A stretch of 46,629 bases of DNA from an uncultured Muribaculaceae bacterium (GTDB taxonomy: Bacteria; Bacteroidota; Bacteroidia; Bacteroidales; Muribaculaceae), in the NCBI GenBank assembly GCA_947179295.1, contig CAMXAZ010000003.1, positions 1-46,629 on the forward strand, written 5' to 3'. Every line of letters begins with the position of its first letter. Position 1 is the first letter of the stretch. Positions 1 through 9,831 of this stretch are shown in pieces. Under the pieces are notes generated by a model. That model saw only the letters and a list, made by a program, of their open reading frames with translations. It was not told the DNA's origin and did no database searches. Position numbers and translations under genes: made by a program.

Positions 1-78
1 ATCCACCTCAAAACTTTCGCTCAGATTTTAACTATTGTTTTTAAACAACCTCTAATACGTCAGCCTATAATAATACAA

Positions 79-3000
79 ATGTATATGCAAAAAACTATCA
101 GGAATGCCGAAGGGCTCTATGACCCGCGATTCGAACATGACGCCTGCGGCGTCGGGCTGCTGGTCAACGTGCGCGGAATCAAGTCGCACCAGCTTGTCGA
201 GAAAGGCCTCCAGGTTCTGGAGCACATGGTCCACCGCGGAGCGGAAGGCGCCGACCCCAAGACCGGCGACGGAGCCGGAATCATGGTCCAGATTCCTCAT
301 GAATTCATCCTCCTGCAGGGAATCCCTGTGCCAGAAAAAGGACGTTACGGAACCGGTCTGGTATTCATGCCCCATGATGAAGACTCTCGCCAGATAATGC
401 TCGGCATAATCGAACGCGAAGCCATTGATTTAGGGCTGAAGCTGATTGCTGTCCGCGATGTGCCGACCAACAACGAGCAGCTTGGATCTGTGGCACGCGC
501 AGCCGAACCGTGCATCAAACAGATTTTCGTTGCTGATGAAGAAAGCGACGAGCCGGTGGAGCTGCGCCTTTACCTGTTGCGCAGAGCCATTGAAAACAAG
601 GTGCGGTCGCTCTCGCTTGAGGGAAAAGACGATTTCTACATCGTCTCCCTGTCATCACGCATCATAGTCTATAAAGGAATGCTGTCAAGCCTACAGTTGC
701 GCTATTACTTCCCGGACCTTATGAACCCGCGTTTCACCACGGCGATGGCTCTTGTTCATTCCCGTTTCAGCACCAACACCTTCCCCACCTGGTCTTTGGC
801 CCAGCCTTTCAGAATGCTCGGACATAACGGCGAGATAAACACCATCCAGGGCAACCGCTTGTGGATGAAAGCCCGCGAGTGTATGCTGAAACCGGCGGCT
901 TTCGGCGAGCGTGACATGACCCCGATAATTCAGCCAGGCATGAGCGACTCGGCCTCGCTTGACAATGTGCTTGAATTTTTCGTCATGTCAGGCATGAGTC
1001 TGCCTCGCGCACTGGCCATGCTCGTCCCGGAGTCGTTCAACGACAAAAATCCGATCTCTCCGGAACTGAAAGCGTTCTACGAATACAACTCGATCCTCAT
1101 GGAAGCCTGGGACGGCCCAGCAGCCCTGCTGTTCAGCGACGGCCGTTATGCCGGAGGTATGCTCGACCGCAACGGCCTGCGCCCGGCCCGCTATCTCATC
1201 ACCAACAATGACACCGTGGTACTGGCTTCGGAGATGGGCGTGCTTCCATTCGATGCTTCAGAAGTCAAGGAGAAAGGCCGACTGCGTCCGGGCAAAATGC
1301 TCATGGTCGATATGGAAGAAGGGAAAATCTACCACGATGCTGAGCTTAAAGAGGCTCTTGCGTCAGAATTTCCTTACCGAGACTGGCTTTCGCGCAACAG
1401 GATCAACCTTGACAATATCAGCTCAGGCCGTAAGGTTGAGAACACCGTAACGGATTTCCGCCGAATGCTTCACGCATTCCTCTATAACCGCGAAGAGGTC
1501 GAGAAGATAATCACCCCTATGCTGACCGACGGCAAGGAGCCTGTCAATTCAATGGGCAAAGACACCCCTCTTGCAGTTCTCTCGGAAGAGCCCCAGTTGC
1601 TCTTCAACTATTTCCGCCAGCACTTCGCACAGGTCACCAACCCGGCCATAGATCCGTTGCGTGAAGAGCTTGTAATGAGTCTTGACAGCTATATCGGAGC
1701 CGTGAAACTTAATCTGCTTGATCCGTCGCCGGAGCTGTGTAAAATGGTGCTGCTCAAGAGACCTATCATCACCAACCGCGAACTCGACCTTCTCTGCAAT
1801 CTGCGCTACAAGGGCTTCAACACCCGCAAACTGTCAATGACCTTCCCGGCGGCCGAGGGTCATGAAGGTCTTGTAAAGGCTATCGAGCGCCTCTGCCGCG
1901 AAGCCGAAGAAGCTGTGGATGAAGGCTGCAACTACGTTGTTCTGTCAGACCGCGGGGTTGATAGTGAGAACGCACCCGTACCGTCACTTTTAGCAACCTC
2001 TGCGGTTCATCACCATCTCATTGACAACAAAAAACGCATACAGACAGCTCTGATCATCGAGACCGCAGATGCCCGCGAGGTAATGCACTTCGCACTGCTC
2101 AGCGGTTATGGGGCAAGTGCCGTCAATCCGTATCTTGCCTTTGCCGTGATTGACGACCTCGTAAAGCGCCACGACATACAGCTTGACTTCGACACCGCAT
2201 CAAAGAACTATATCAAGGCCGTTGACAAAGGCTTGCTGAAAGTGATGTCGAAAATGGGTATATCGACAATCACAAGCTACAAGGGCGCGCAACTCTTTGA
2301 AGCCGTCGGACTATCAGAGGGTATGTGCCGTGAATATTTCGGCAACACCGTCAGCAAAATCGGCGGCGTAGACATCGAACTACTGTCACGCGACATAACC
2401 GGCGCTCATAAAGAAGCTTTTTCTGAAGACTTCAACACCGAAAGTCCGCTGCCGTTCATAGGCCAGTATGCTTTCCGCAAAGACGGCGAAAGCCATGCCT
2501 GGAATCCTGAGACAATCGCCACACTGCAACTTGCCACCCGCCTCGGAAGCTATAAAAAGTTCAAAGAGTTCACTTCGCTGGTCGACAATAAACCCAAGCC
2601 CATATTCATACGCGATTTTCTTGATTTCAAAAAAGGGGCTCCCATACCGCTTGATGAAGTAGAGCCGGAAGAGGATATCATGAAGCGCTTTGTCACCGGC
2701 GCAATGAGTTTCGGATCAATCAGCCGCGAGGCCCACGAAGCTCTCGGCATAGCCATGAATGCTATCGGCGCGCGCAGCAATACCGGCGAGGGAGGTGAAG
2801 ACCCTGAACGCTTTGCCCCGCGTCCTGACGGATCGTCGGCCCGTTCTGCCATCAAGCAGGTGGCATCAGGCCGCTTCGGTGTGACAACCGAATATCTTGT
2901 CAACGCCGATGAAATCCAGATCAAGGTTGCGCAGGGAGCCAAACCGGGCGAGGGAGGCCAGCTTCCGGGATTCAAGGTCGACAAGATCATAGCCCGGACG

Positions 3001-4593
3001 CGCCACTCGATTCCGGGCATTTCACTCATCTCTCCCCCGCCCCACCATGACATATATTCCATTGAAGATCTCGCGCAACTCATTTTTGACCTCAAAAATG
3101 TCAATCCCGCGGCCAAAGTAAGCGTGAAACTTGTATCGGAGAGCGGAGTGGGTACAATCGCCGCCGGAGTGGCCAAAGCCAAAAGCGATCTCATAACAAT
3201 CAGCGGCAGCGACGGCGGCACGGGTGCCTCTCCGGCAAGTTCGATCCGCTATGCCGGTGTGCCGGTAGAAATCGGACTGGCTGAAACCCAGCAGACTCTT
3301 GTCATCAACAACCTGCGCGGACAAGTGAAACTCCAGGCAGACGGACAACTCAAAAGCGCGCGTGATGTGATCATCATGGCAATGCTCGGCGCGGAGGAAT
3401 ACGGGTTCGCAACAAGCGCACTCATTGTGCTCGGCTGCGTAATGATGCGCAAATGCCACAAGAACACCTGCCCCGTGGGTGTGGCGACCCAGAATGAGGA
3501 ACTGCGCAAACGCTTTGCCGGACGATCGGAATATGTGGTCAACTTTTTCCGCTTCCTTGCCCGCGAAATCAGAGAGACTCTGGCCGAGATCGGCGTGAGA
3601 AAACTCGATGAGATCATAGGCCGTGCCGATATGCTTTGCATCAAAGCCGGCTTGGAAAACGGAAAAACCGCAGGGCTTGATTTCAGCAGACTGCTCCACA
3701 TGCCGGAAGAGACGCAGACAAACTCTATCATAAATGTAATCGCACAGAAGCATGACATAGACCGGGTGCTTGACCGCGAGATAATCAGCCGCTGCTATCC
3801 GGCCATCGAGTCGGTAATGCCGGTAGAACTCGAATTCCCGATCTGCAACACCGACCGCTCTGTCGGAGCTATGCTTTCAGGTGTGATCGCTAAAAAATTC
3901 GGCAATGACGGACTTCCTGACAGCACCGTCAACTGCACGTTCAAAGGCGCGGCCGGACAGAGTTTCGGAGCATTCCTCGCCCACGGAATTTCATTCCGCC
4001 TGGAGGGAGACGCCAATGACTATGTAGGCAAGGGCCTATCCGGAGGCAAGATCGTAATCGTGCCACCTCAAGGATCTTCATTCAGGCCTCAGGAGAATAT
4101 TATTGCCGGAAACACCATTCTATATGGTGCCACATCAGGTGAAATCTATATCAACGGACGTGTGGGCGAACGCTTCTGCGTCAGAAACTCCGGAGCGACC
4201 GCCGTGGTTGAAGGTGTCGGAGACCACTGCTGCGAGTATATGACCGGTGGCCGCACCGTAGTCCTCGGCTCTACCGGCCGCAACTTCGCAGCCGGCATGA
4301 GCGGCGGCATAGCTTATGTATGGAATCCTGACGGCGATTTTGACTACTTCTGCAACATGGAAATGGTGGAACTATCGCTGATCGAGGAGATGGCTGACAA
4401 CCGCGAACTTTACAAACTCATCAGCAATCACTACCGCTACACACACAGCCCGCTCGCCGGAGCCATGCTTGATGACTGGGACAACTATGTGGGTCAGTTC
4501 ATCAAAGTGATACCTATCGAATACAAGAAGGTGCTTCACGATGAAAAAGTGGCCAATCTTGAACGTCGAATAGCATCCATGCAGATGGACTGA
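79..4593 (+). CDS. gltB: Glutamate synthase (NADPH) large subunit
   Basis: Large subunit of glutamate synthase, which moves the amide nitrogen of glutamine onto 2-oxoglutarate to give two glutamates. At 1504 residues it has the usual family length. The N-terminal class II amidotransferase domain starts at the expected nucleophile Cys23 (CGVG) after a short propeptide that is normally removed. The FMN-binding synthase domain lies around residues 830-1200. It carries the [3Fe-4S] ligand pattern C-x5-C-x4-C at C1120, C1126 and C1131. The C-terminal part is the glycine-rich beta-helix domain (for example GKGLSGGKIVIV). The start is ATG at 79; a second in-frame ATG at 85 is also possible. gltD follows after 61 bases, so the two form one unit. 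No convincing TAnnTTTG promoter is visible in the 78 bases upstream. Confidence 0.97.
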   Translation: MYMQKTIRNAEGLYDPRFEHDACGVGLLVNVRGIKSHQLVEKGLQVLEHMVHRGAEGADPKTGDGAGIMVQIPHEFILLQGIPVPEKGRYGTGLVFMPHDEDSRQIMLGIIEREAIDLGLKLIAVRDVPTNNEQLGSVARAAEPCIKQIFVADEESDEPVELRLYLLRRAIENKVRSLSLEGKDDFYIVSLSSRIIVYKGMLSSLQLRYYFPDLMNPRFTTAMALVHSRFSTNTFPTWSLAQPFRMLGHNGEINTIQGNRLWMKARECMLKPAAFGERDMTPIIQPGMSDSASLDNVLEFFVMSGMSLPRALAMLVPESFNDKNPISPELKAFYEYNSILMEAWDGPAALLFSDGRYAGGMLDRNGLRPARYLITNNDTVVLASEMGVLPFDASEVKEKGRLRPGKMLMVDMEEGKIYHDAELKEALASEFPYRDWLSRNRINLDNISSGRKVENTVTDFRRMLHAFLYNREEVEKIITPMLTDGKEPVNSMGKDTPLAVLSEEPQLLFNYFRQHFAQVTNPAIDPLREELVMSLDSYIGAVKLNLLDPSPELCKMVLLKRPIITNRELDLLCNLRYKGFNTRKLSMTFPAAEGHEGLVKAIERLCREAEEAVDEGCNYVVLSDRGVDSENAPVPSLLATSAVHHHLIDNKKRIQTALIIETADAREVMHFALLSGYGASAVNPYLAFAVIDDLVKRHDIQLDFDTASKNYIKAVDKGLLKVMSKMGISTITSYKGAQLFEAVGLSEGMCREYFGNTVSKIGGVDIELLSRDITGAHKEAFSEDFNTESPLPFIGQYAFRKDGESHAWNPETIATLQLATRLGSYKKFKEFTSLVDNKPKPIFIRDFLDFKKGAPIPLDEVEPEEDIMKRFVTGAMSFGSISREAHEALGIAMNAIGARSNTGEGGEDPERFAPRPDGSSARSAIKQVASGRFGVTTEYLVNADEIQIKVAQGAKPGEGGQLPGFKVDKIIARTRHSIPGISLISPPPHHDIYSIEDLAQLIFDLKNVNPAAKVSVKLVSESGVGTIAAGVAKAKSDLITISGSDGGTGASPASSIRYAGVPVEIGLAETQQTLVINNLRGQVKLQADGQLKSARDVIIMAMLGAEEYGFATSALIVLGCVMMRKCHKNTCPVGVATQNEELRKRFAGRSEYVVNFFRFLAREIRETLAEIGVRKLDEIIGRADMLCIKAGLENGKTAGLDFSRLLHMPEETQTNSIINVIAQKHDIDRVLDREIISRCYPAIESVMPVELEFPICNTDRSVGAMLSGVIAKKFGNDGLPDSTVNCTFKGAAGQSFGAFLAHGISFRLEGDANDYVGKGLSGGKIVIVPPQGSSFRPQENIIAGNTILYGATSGEIYINGRVGERFCVRNSGATAVVEGVGDHCCEYMTGGRTVVLGSTGRNFAAGMSGGIAYVWNPDGDFDYFCNMEMVELSLIEEMADNRELYKLISNHYRYTHSPLAGAMLDDWDNYVGQFIKVIPIEYKKVLHDEKVANLERRIASMQMD

Positions 4594-4654
4594 TCACCGG
4601 AAGGCTTTCTATAATCCGTTATTACACCACCATTCTCTAACGCAATCAAAAAAA

Positions 4655-6091
4655 ATGGGAAATCCTACTGCATTTCTTAATATACCGCGCAAGGAAGCCG
4701 GCTATCGCCCGGTACACGACCGCGTCAATGACTATGGAGAAGTCGAACAGACTCTCAACACTGAAGACCGCCGCCTGCAGGCATCTCGCTGCATGGAATG
4801 CGGAGTGCCGTTCTGTCACTGGAGCTGTCCGCTCGGCAACAGACAGCCGGAATGGCAGGACCGCCTGTATAAAAACGACATCAAAGGTGCATATGAACTG
4901 CTGACCATGACCGATGACTTTCCGGAATTCACCGGACGTATCTGCCCTGCTCTCTGCGAGAAAGGCTGTGTGCTCAACAAGCAGCACGAAGCAGTCACTA
5001 TCCGCGAGAATGAGGCAGCCATAGTGGAGCGGGCCTTCGCCGAAGGCTATGTAACAGCCCGACCTCCCCAAAAGCGCAGCGGCCGGCGGGTGGCGGTCAT
5101 CGGGTCAGGCCCTGCAGGTCTCGCCTGTGCCAACCAGCTAAACCGGAAAGGCCACAGTGTGACTGTCTTTGAAAAAAACGAAGCTCCCGGAGGCTTGCTC
5201 CGCTTTGGCATTCCGGATTTCAAACTGAACAAAAGCATTATCGATCGCCGTCTGAATCTGCTGAAAGAAGAAGGCATCGAGTTTCGCTGCGGAGTCAAAG
5301 TGGGAACCGACATCTCAATCAAAGATACCCTGAAAGACTTCGATGCAGTCTGTCTGGCAATGGGCGCCGAAGTGGCCCGCGATCTCAACGTGGATGGACG
5401 AGATCTGAAAGGCGTTCACTTCGCTCTTGAACTTCTTCAGCAGCAGAACAGAGTAAATGCCGGAGTTGAGATCAGCCGTGAAGAACGGATTTCAGCCAAA
5501 GGGAAAAACGTGCTTGTGATCGGCGGCGGCGATACGGGCAGCGACTGTGTGGGCACAGCTCACAGGCAAGGCGCGCTTTCCGTCACTCAGATCGAAATCA
5601 TGCCCAAGCCTCCGGTAGGCGACAATCCGGACACTCCCTGGCCCTACTGGCCTGTAGTGCTCAAGACTTCGAGTTCACATCTTGAAGGGTGTGACCGCAG
5701 ATGGCTGCTCGACACCCGCAAGTTCATCGCCGATAAAGACGGCCGTGTCAAGGAAGTCGAAGTCGAGGAAGTCAGATGGGAAAAAGATCCTGAAAGCGGA
5801 CGCATGAACCTGATACATACCGGCAATACGGATGTGATCAAAGCTGAACTCGTGCTGCTGGCTATGGGTTTCACAAATCCTGTTGCCGAAGGGATAATAG
5901 ACACGCTCGGAATCGATAAAGATACCCGTGGCAATGTAAGCACCGACTCTTCAGGCCAGTCAAGTGTCAAGAAAGTGTTCGCAGCAGGCGATGTGGCCAC
6001 CGGAGCATCTCTCGTGGTCCGCTGCATCGCTTCCGGACGGAATGCAGCCAAGGGAATCCACACCTACCTTTCAAGTCTCAGTCAAGACTGA
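4655..6091 (+). CDS. gltD: Glutamate synthase small subunit
   Basis: NADPH-oxidising, FAD-containing beta subunit that passes electrons to GltB. It has 478 residues, typical for the family. Cysteines 46, 49, 54, 58 and 97, 101, 105 form the N-terminal iron-sulfur region. The FAD Rossmann motif VIGSGPAGLA is at residues 148-157. A second dinucleotide motif (VIGGGDTGSD, near residue 285) binds NADPH. Near the C-terminus, the FAAGDVATGASLV segment is the usual FAD-contacting motif. It lies directly behind gltB. Its last 14 bases overlap the 3' end of the convergent pabA gene, so there is no room for a separate terminator between them. Confidence 0.97.
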   Translation: MGNPTAFLNIPRKEAGYRPVHDRVNDYGEVEQTLNTEDRRLQASRCMECGVPFCHWSCPLGNRQPEWQDRLYKNDIKGAYELLTMTDDFPEFTGRICPALCEKGCVLNKQHEAVTIRENEAAIVERAFAEGYVTARPPQKRSGRRVAVIGSGPAGLACANQLNRKGHSVTVFEKNEAPGGLLRFGIPDFKLNKSIIDRRLNLLKEEGIEFRCGVKVGTDISIKDTLKDFDAVCLAMGAEVARDLNVDGRDLKGVHFALELLQQQNRVNAGVEISREERISAKGKNVLVIGGGDTGSDCVGTAHRQGALSVTQIEIMPKPPVGDNPDTPWPYWPVVLKTSSSHLEGCDRRWLLDTRKFIADKDGRVKEVEVEEVRWEKDPESGRMNLIHTGNTDVIKAELVLLAMGFTNPVAEGIIDTLGIDKDTRGNVSTDSSGQSSVKKVFAAGDVATGASLVVRCIASGRNAAKGIHTYLSSLSQD

Positions 6092-6701
6092 CAGCGCGGC
6101 CGGTCCGTGATCGGACTATTGAAAGGAATCCACCTATTATATCGGCGCCACAGTTGCTTATAATGCTTTCAGGATGAAACTGAAGGCCAAAAACCGGCAA
6201 TTCAGTATGGCGTACAGACATTATGTTGCCGTCTTCGTCTTGCGAACTTACAGCAAGCGATGACGGCAGCGTTTCTTTCGCAACAACCCACGAATGATAA
6301 CGCCCGACCGCGATTGTCTCACTCCCTACACATCCGAGCAAGGGATCAGACGCATCGACATTTTTCAATACCGACAGATGGCCGTGAGCGGGATGGTCAA
6401 GATGCCTGAGCGATCCACCGAAATACTCGGCTATAGCCTGACATCCGAGACAGATTCCCAGGATCGGCTTGGTTTGCGAGCACAAATCAATCGCTTTCAT
6501 CAGCCCTGAAGCTTCTGCAGGCAAGCCCGGACCGGGTGAGATTATAAGCGCATCATAATTATCAATACAGTCAAATGGAATTTCATCGTTTTTTACCACA
6601 TCCCACGATAGCCGGAACGGCATCCTGCTGACACAGTCTCTCAATAGTCCGATTATGTTGTGGACAAATGAATCGTGGTTGTCGATAATCAGCAGCCGCA
6701 T
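6078..6701 (-). CDS. pabA: Aminodeoxychorismate/anthranilate synthase component II (glutamine amidotransferase)
   Basis: Class I glutamine amidotransferase, 207 residues, which supplies ammonia to the chorismate-using partner. The nucleophile is Cys84 in GICLGCQ, and the triad is completed by His176 and Glu178 in LQFHPES. The oxyanion segment SPGPG is at residues 55-59. PabA and TrpG are hard to tell apart by sequence. Here the divergent neighbour is a PabB-type enzyme followed by a PabC-type lyase, and no trp genes are present, so the folate role is preferred. It is transcribed from a promoter that overlaps the pabB promoter. Its 3' end overlaps gltD by 14 bases. Confidence 0.88.
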   Translation of the reverse strand: MRLLIIDNHDSFVHNIIGLLRDCVSRMPFRLSWDVVKNDEIPFDCIDNYDALIISPGPGLPAEASGLMKAIDLCSQTKPILGICLGCQAIAEYFGGSLRHLDHPAHGHLSVLKNVDASDPLLGCVGSETIAVGRYHSWVVAKETLPSSLAVSSQDEDGNIMSVRHTELPVFGLQFHPESIISNCGADIIGGFLSIVRSRTGRAVSLD

Positions 6702-6765
6702 ATGAGTTGATGTGATTCTGTTGGTCTTTATGGTCTGAATGAATTAATGCCGGACTTCGGGGCTG

Positions 6766-6797
6766 CAAAATTACGCTTTATTGAATATCCCTCCAAT
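6766..6797 (-). promoter_or_regulatory. Promoter of pabA
   Basis: On the minus strand the -7 element TAATTTTG occupies 6766-6773 and an ATTG -33 element occupies 6794-6797, 20 bases apart. This fits the Bacteroidota sigma-factor consensus. It gives a pabA leader of roughly 60 bases. It is interleaved with the pabB promoter on the other strand. Confidence 0.6.
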
Positions 6798-6813
6798 TAT
6801 TTTCATAATTTTG
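6780..6813 (+). promoter_or_regulatory. Promoter of pabB
   Basis: The -7 element TAATTTTG is at 6806-6813 with ATTG at 6780-6783 upstream, 22 bases apart. Transcription would begin near 6818. This rules out the upstream in-frame TTG at 6781 as a start and supports ATG 6841. Confidence 0.6.
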
Positions 6814-6840
6814 TGGTCTGTAACCATCAGACACCGACCA

Positions 6841-7827
6841 ATGCCTTACCCGACAATTTCACGTGAAGAGCTGCGCCGACAGATGAACGATCTGGGGCGC
6901 AAGCATATCCCTTTTATCTGGGGAATCGATTTTGACGCCCGCAAGGGGTTTGTCAGAGATGATATCCGGGAGTGCCGCGATATTCTGTGGTCTGTCAACG
7001 GTGTCGGGAATATGGATACAGAAGGCGGATGCCAACTACAGCCATCACTTAAAATTGTCGAAGTGACTGACATCCGTGACTATCGGTCTATGTTTAACAC
7101 TGTCATGAAGGGACTGATGCGCGGCGATTCATTTCTGACAAATCTGACGGTACGCACAAAGGTGACATGCAATTGCTCGCTCACAGATCTGTTCTGCCTG
7201 GTCAAGGCTCCTTACAAAATACTGATAGGTGACGAGTTCATCTGTTTCTCTCCGGAACCGTTCGTCAGAATATCCGACGGCCGTATATCAACCTATCCCA
7301 TGAAAGGCACCATTGATGCCTCGGTTCCGCAAGCCGAAGAAACACTGATGGCAGACTACAAGGAATTGTGTGAACACTATACCATAGTCGACCTTATGCG
7401 CAATGATCTGAATTCAATTGCTGAAAATGTAAAAGTAGTCCGATTCCGATATGTTGAAAAAATATCTGCCACAGGCAAGACTATCCTCCAGACAAGTTCT
7501 GAAATCTCTGGTAGCCTTCCGGCTGGAAAAGAATATGATTTCGGCGATCTGATTCTGCCTCTGTTACCGGCAGGGAGCATCACAGGTGCGCCCAAAGAGG
7601 CCACTGTCCGGCTAATCAAAAGTGCGGAAGACGCACCACGCGGATGGTACACAGGAGTGTTCGGATTTTTCGATGGAAAGATTATGGACACCGCCGTGAT
7701 GATCCGTTGTGTGCAACGCGATAACGATGGTGCGCTCTACTTCCACAGCGGAGGTGGAATTACGATAAACAGCCAATGCGACGACGAGTACCAGGAGGTA
7801 CTGACAAAAGTATATCTACCACAATGA
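6841..7827 (+). CDS. pabB: Aminodeoxychorismate synthase component I
   Basis: Chorismate-binding enzyme, 328 residues, which converts chorismate with PabA-derived ammonia to 4-amino-4-deoxychorismate. The key motif is PMKGT with Lys155. A lysine at this position marks PabB, whereas anthranilate synthase (TrpE) has PIAGT. Other core motifs are LPAGSITGAPK, the GWYTGVFGFFDG segment, and HSGGGIT near the C-terminus. It is shorter than the roughly 450-residue E. coli PabB because the N-terminal domain is reduced; I recall this as common in Bacteroidales. The ATG at 6841 is chosen because the promoter sits at 6780-6813. The gene ends in an ATGA overlap with pabC, so translation is probably coupled. 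Confidence 0.9.
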   Translation: MPYPTISREELRRQMNDLGRKHIPFIWGIDFDARKGFVRDDIRECRDILWSVNGVGNMDTEGGCQLQPSLKIVEVTDIRDYRSMFNTVMKGLMRGDSFLTNLTVRTKVTCNCSLTDLFCLVKAPYKILIGDEFICFSPEPFVRISDGRISTYPMKGTIDASVPQAEETLMADYKELCEHYTIVDLMRNDLNSIAENVKVVRFRYVEKISATGKTILQTSSEISGSLPAGKEYDFGDLILPLLPAGSITGAPKEATVRLIKSAEDAPRGWYTGVFGFFDGKIMDTAVMIRCVQRDNDGALYFHSGGGITINSQCDDEYQEVLTKVYLPQ

Positions 7828-8453
7828 CACTGAATAACCCGCTATTCATTGAAACCATACGCTGGAGCGATGGAAAGTTCCATCTGCTCGAACTGCATGG
7901 CAGACGCATGGAGAGAACACGTCTTGAAGTATTCGGCTCTGCCTGCGTAGTGCCCGACATGTCATGGCTTCCGCCTGTACCTGAAAATCTGAAAAACAGG
8001 ACTGTGAAATGCAGGGTGAGATATGGCCGCGAAATACACAGCGTGGAGTTTGAGCCCTATACTCCCCGAAAAATCGAATCGCTGAAATTAGTCGATGGCG
8101 GAAACATCGACTATCACCTCAAGTATTCCGACAGAAGTGCGCTCACAGACCTTGCGGAAATGCGGGGTGATGCCGATGAAGTGATAATAGTGAAAGACGG
8201 TTTCATTACCGACACCTCATATTCAAACCTGGTCTTTGCTGCCGGAGAACGTTTCCTTACATCCGACCGTCAGTTGCTTCGCGGAGTAATGCTGTCACAT
8301 CTGCTCGAATCCGGGAAAGTATCGGCTGTCGCTCTGAGGCCGGATGACATCTTGCCGGGCAACCGTTACGGGATAACATGTGCATTCATGGTCAACGCCA
8401 TGCTACCGATTGAGTCAGCAAAACCGATTGATATCCGCAATATAATCAGATGA
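7824..8453 (+). CDS. pabC: Aminotransferase class IV, probable 4-amino-4-deoxychorismate lyase
   Basis: PLP enzyme of fold type IV, 209 residues. It probably releases pyruvate from aminodeoxychorismate to give p-aminobenzoate. The likely PLP lysine lies in YHLKYSDRS, which corresponds to the LKxxNR segment of the family. DTSYSNLVF matches the family cofactor/substrate loop that usually reads SSSNIFW or similar. The start is ATG 7824, overlapping the pabB stop as ATGA; an in-frame ATG at 7776 would run inside pabB and is less likely. The protein is shorter than E. coli PabC (about 270 residues), so the assignment rests partly on its position after pabB. It ends two bases from the convergent folA stop codon. 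Confidence 0.82.
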   Translation: MTLNNPLFIETIRWSDGKFHLLELHGRRMERTRLEVFGSACVVPDMSWLPPVPENLKNRTVKCRVRYGREIHSVEFEPYTPRKIESLKLVDGGNIDYHLKYSDRSALTDLAEMRGDADEVIIVKDGFITDTSYSNLVFAAGERFLTSDRQLLRGVMLSHLLESGKVSAVALRPDDILPGNRYGITCAFMVNAMLPIESAKPIDIRNIIR

Positions 8454-8454
8454 C

Positions 8455-9009
8455 CTACATTCGGGACCTCACCAAGGTCAGAAAAGCGTAGCGCACGGAT
8501 GTTCGCGGATCAGTATATTCAAAGGTGATTGTATCCGGATTAAAAGGCTGCAATCCATGTTCAGTCTCGACTGACCATTCGTCAATTTCAAGTTTCGGAA
8601 AAAGAGTATCTGCGTCAGGTGCGGTCGCATCTATCAGAGTCAGTTCGATCCTATCGGTCAGGCGCAATGCCTGACGGTAGATTTCTCCACCACCTATGAT
8701 ATATGGAGCCGGACTGTCAGGACCACAAAGGTCTAACGCCTCTTCAAGAGAAGAGACTGTCTCGATGCCCGGAGCCGTATAAGTCCGATTGCGGGTCACC
8801 ACTATATTGCGACGCCCCGGAAGAGCTCCTTTCGGAAAAGATTCGAATGTACGGCGCCCCATGATTATAGGATGAGCCATAGTGAGCGATTTGAATCTTT
8901 TAAGATCTTCGCTTATGTGATAAAGCAGATCGCCGTCACGGCCGATGGCGAAATCACGTGTGCATGCCACTATTATCGCAGGGGCTGAGGTTGATGTCGG
9001 AATCGTCAT
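8455..9009 (-). CDS. folA: Dihydrofolate reductase
   Basis: Reduces dihydrofolate to tetrahydrofolate with NADPH, 184 residues. Asp35 in [10 protein letters not shown] aligns with the catalytic Asp27 of the E. coli enzyme. [12 protein letters not shown] is the NADPH-binding segment, and [13 protein letters not shown] is the conserved Gly-Gly region. The start ATG overlaps the thyA stop as ATGA (9006-9009), so folA is the second gene of a thyA-folA unit. This is a functional pair: ThyA generates dihydrofolate and FolA recycles it. The 3' end abuts the convergent pabC with no visible terminator. Confidence 0.96.
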   Translation of the reverse strand: MTIPTSTSAPAIIVACTRDFAIGRDGDLLYHISEDLKRFKSLTMAHPIIMGRRTFESFPKGALPGRRNIVVTRNRTYTAPGIETVSSLEEALDLCGPDSPAPYIIGGGEIYRQALRLTDRIELTLIDATAPDADTLFPKLEIDEWSVETEHGLQPFNPDTITFEYTDPRTSVRYAFLTLVRSRM

Positions 9010-9800
9010 ACGGCTACTGTAGCTTTGATGTGGGGCTGAGCTTCGTAATCTTCAAGCTGAAAATCCTCATATTTGAAATCGAATATATCCTTCACGTCGG
9101 GATTGATGCGCATACGCGGCAGACGGCCGGGAGTACGCTGAAGCTGAGTGCGTACCTGTTCGAAATGATTGTGATATATATGAGTGTCGCCGAGTGTGTG
9201 GATGAACTCTCCCGGTTGCAGCCCTGTGACCTGCGCCACCATCATAAGCAGAAGAGCATATGATGCGATATTGAACGGCACACCGAGGAAACAGTCGGCA
9301 CTACGCTGATAGAGCATAAGTGACAGACGGCCGTCAGCCACATAGAACTGAAACAGCAGATGGCATGGAGGAAGAGCCATCTGAGGTAGAGCGGCTACAT
9401 TCCACGCGCTTACTATTATGCGGCGCGATTCGGGGTTTTCGCGGATGGTTCGGATCACTTCAGAAATCTGGTCTATATGGCCACCGTTGTAATCAGGCCA
9501 GGAGCGCCACTGGGAGCCATAGACCGGACCGAGTTCGCCTTCGTCATCAGCCCACTCATTCCAGATGCGCACTCCGTTTTCCTGCAGATAATGTACATTT
9601 GTATCACCTTTCAGAAACCAGAGAAGTTCATAGATTATCGACTTCAGATGTAATTTCTTGGTTGTCAGCAACGGGAAACCCTCACTGAGATCAAACCGCA
9701 TCTGATGTCCGAAAATACTGCGGGTTCCGGTCCCGGTTCTGTCACCGCGGTCAATGCCGTCGGTCATTATCTTGTCGAGCAGGTCGAGATATTGTTTCAT
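9006..9800 (-). CDS. thyA: Thymidylate synthase
   Basis: Converts dUMP to dTMP using methylenetetrahydrofolate. Its 264 residues equal the E. coli protein length, and the nucleophile falls at the same number, Cys146 in [10 protein letters not shown]. Arg21 near the N-terminus (DRTGTGT) and the [15 protein letters not shown] phosphate/nucleotide loop are intact. It sits 31 bases downstream of the polyferredoxin gene and overlaps folA by four bases. It may be read from promoters further upstream in the long minus-strand run; I see no clear promoter in the 31-base gap. Confidence 0.97.
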   Translation of the reverse strand: MKQYLDLLDKIMTDGIDRGDRTGTGTRSIFGHQMRFDLSEGFPLLTTKKLHLKSIIYELLWFLKGDTNVHYLQENGVRIWNEWADDEGELGPVYGSQWRSWPDYNGGHIDQISEVIRTIRENPESRRIIVSAWNVAALPQMALPPCHLLFQFYVADGRLSLMLYQRSADCFLGVPFNIASYALLLMMVAQVTGLQPGEFIHTLGDTHIYHNHFEQVRTQLQRTPGRLPRMRINPDVKDIFDFKYEDFQLEDYEAQPHIKATVAV

Positions 9801-9831
9801 GATTATTCAAATTTTTATACTCTCTGAAATG

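Noticed and set aside
2550-3753. Long antisense reading frames opposite gltB (223 and 243 codons)
   Set aside because: They lie fully inside a conserved gene, have low-complexity Ser/Arg-rich or otherwise unrecognisable products, and arise from the codon bias of the sense strand.
6781-6840. Upstream TTG start for pabB
   Set aside because: The segment overlaps a well-matched promoter, and its product part has no similarity to the family.
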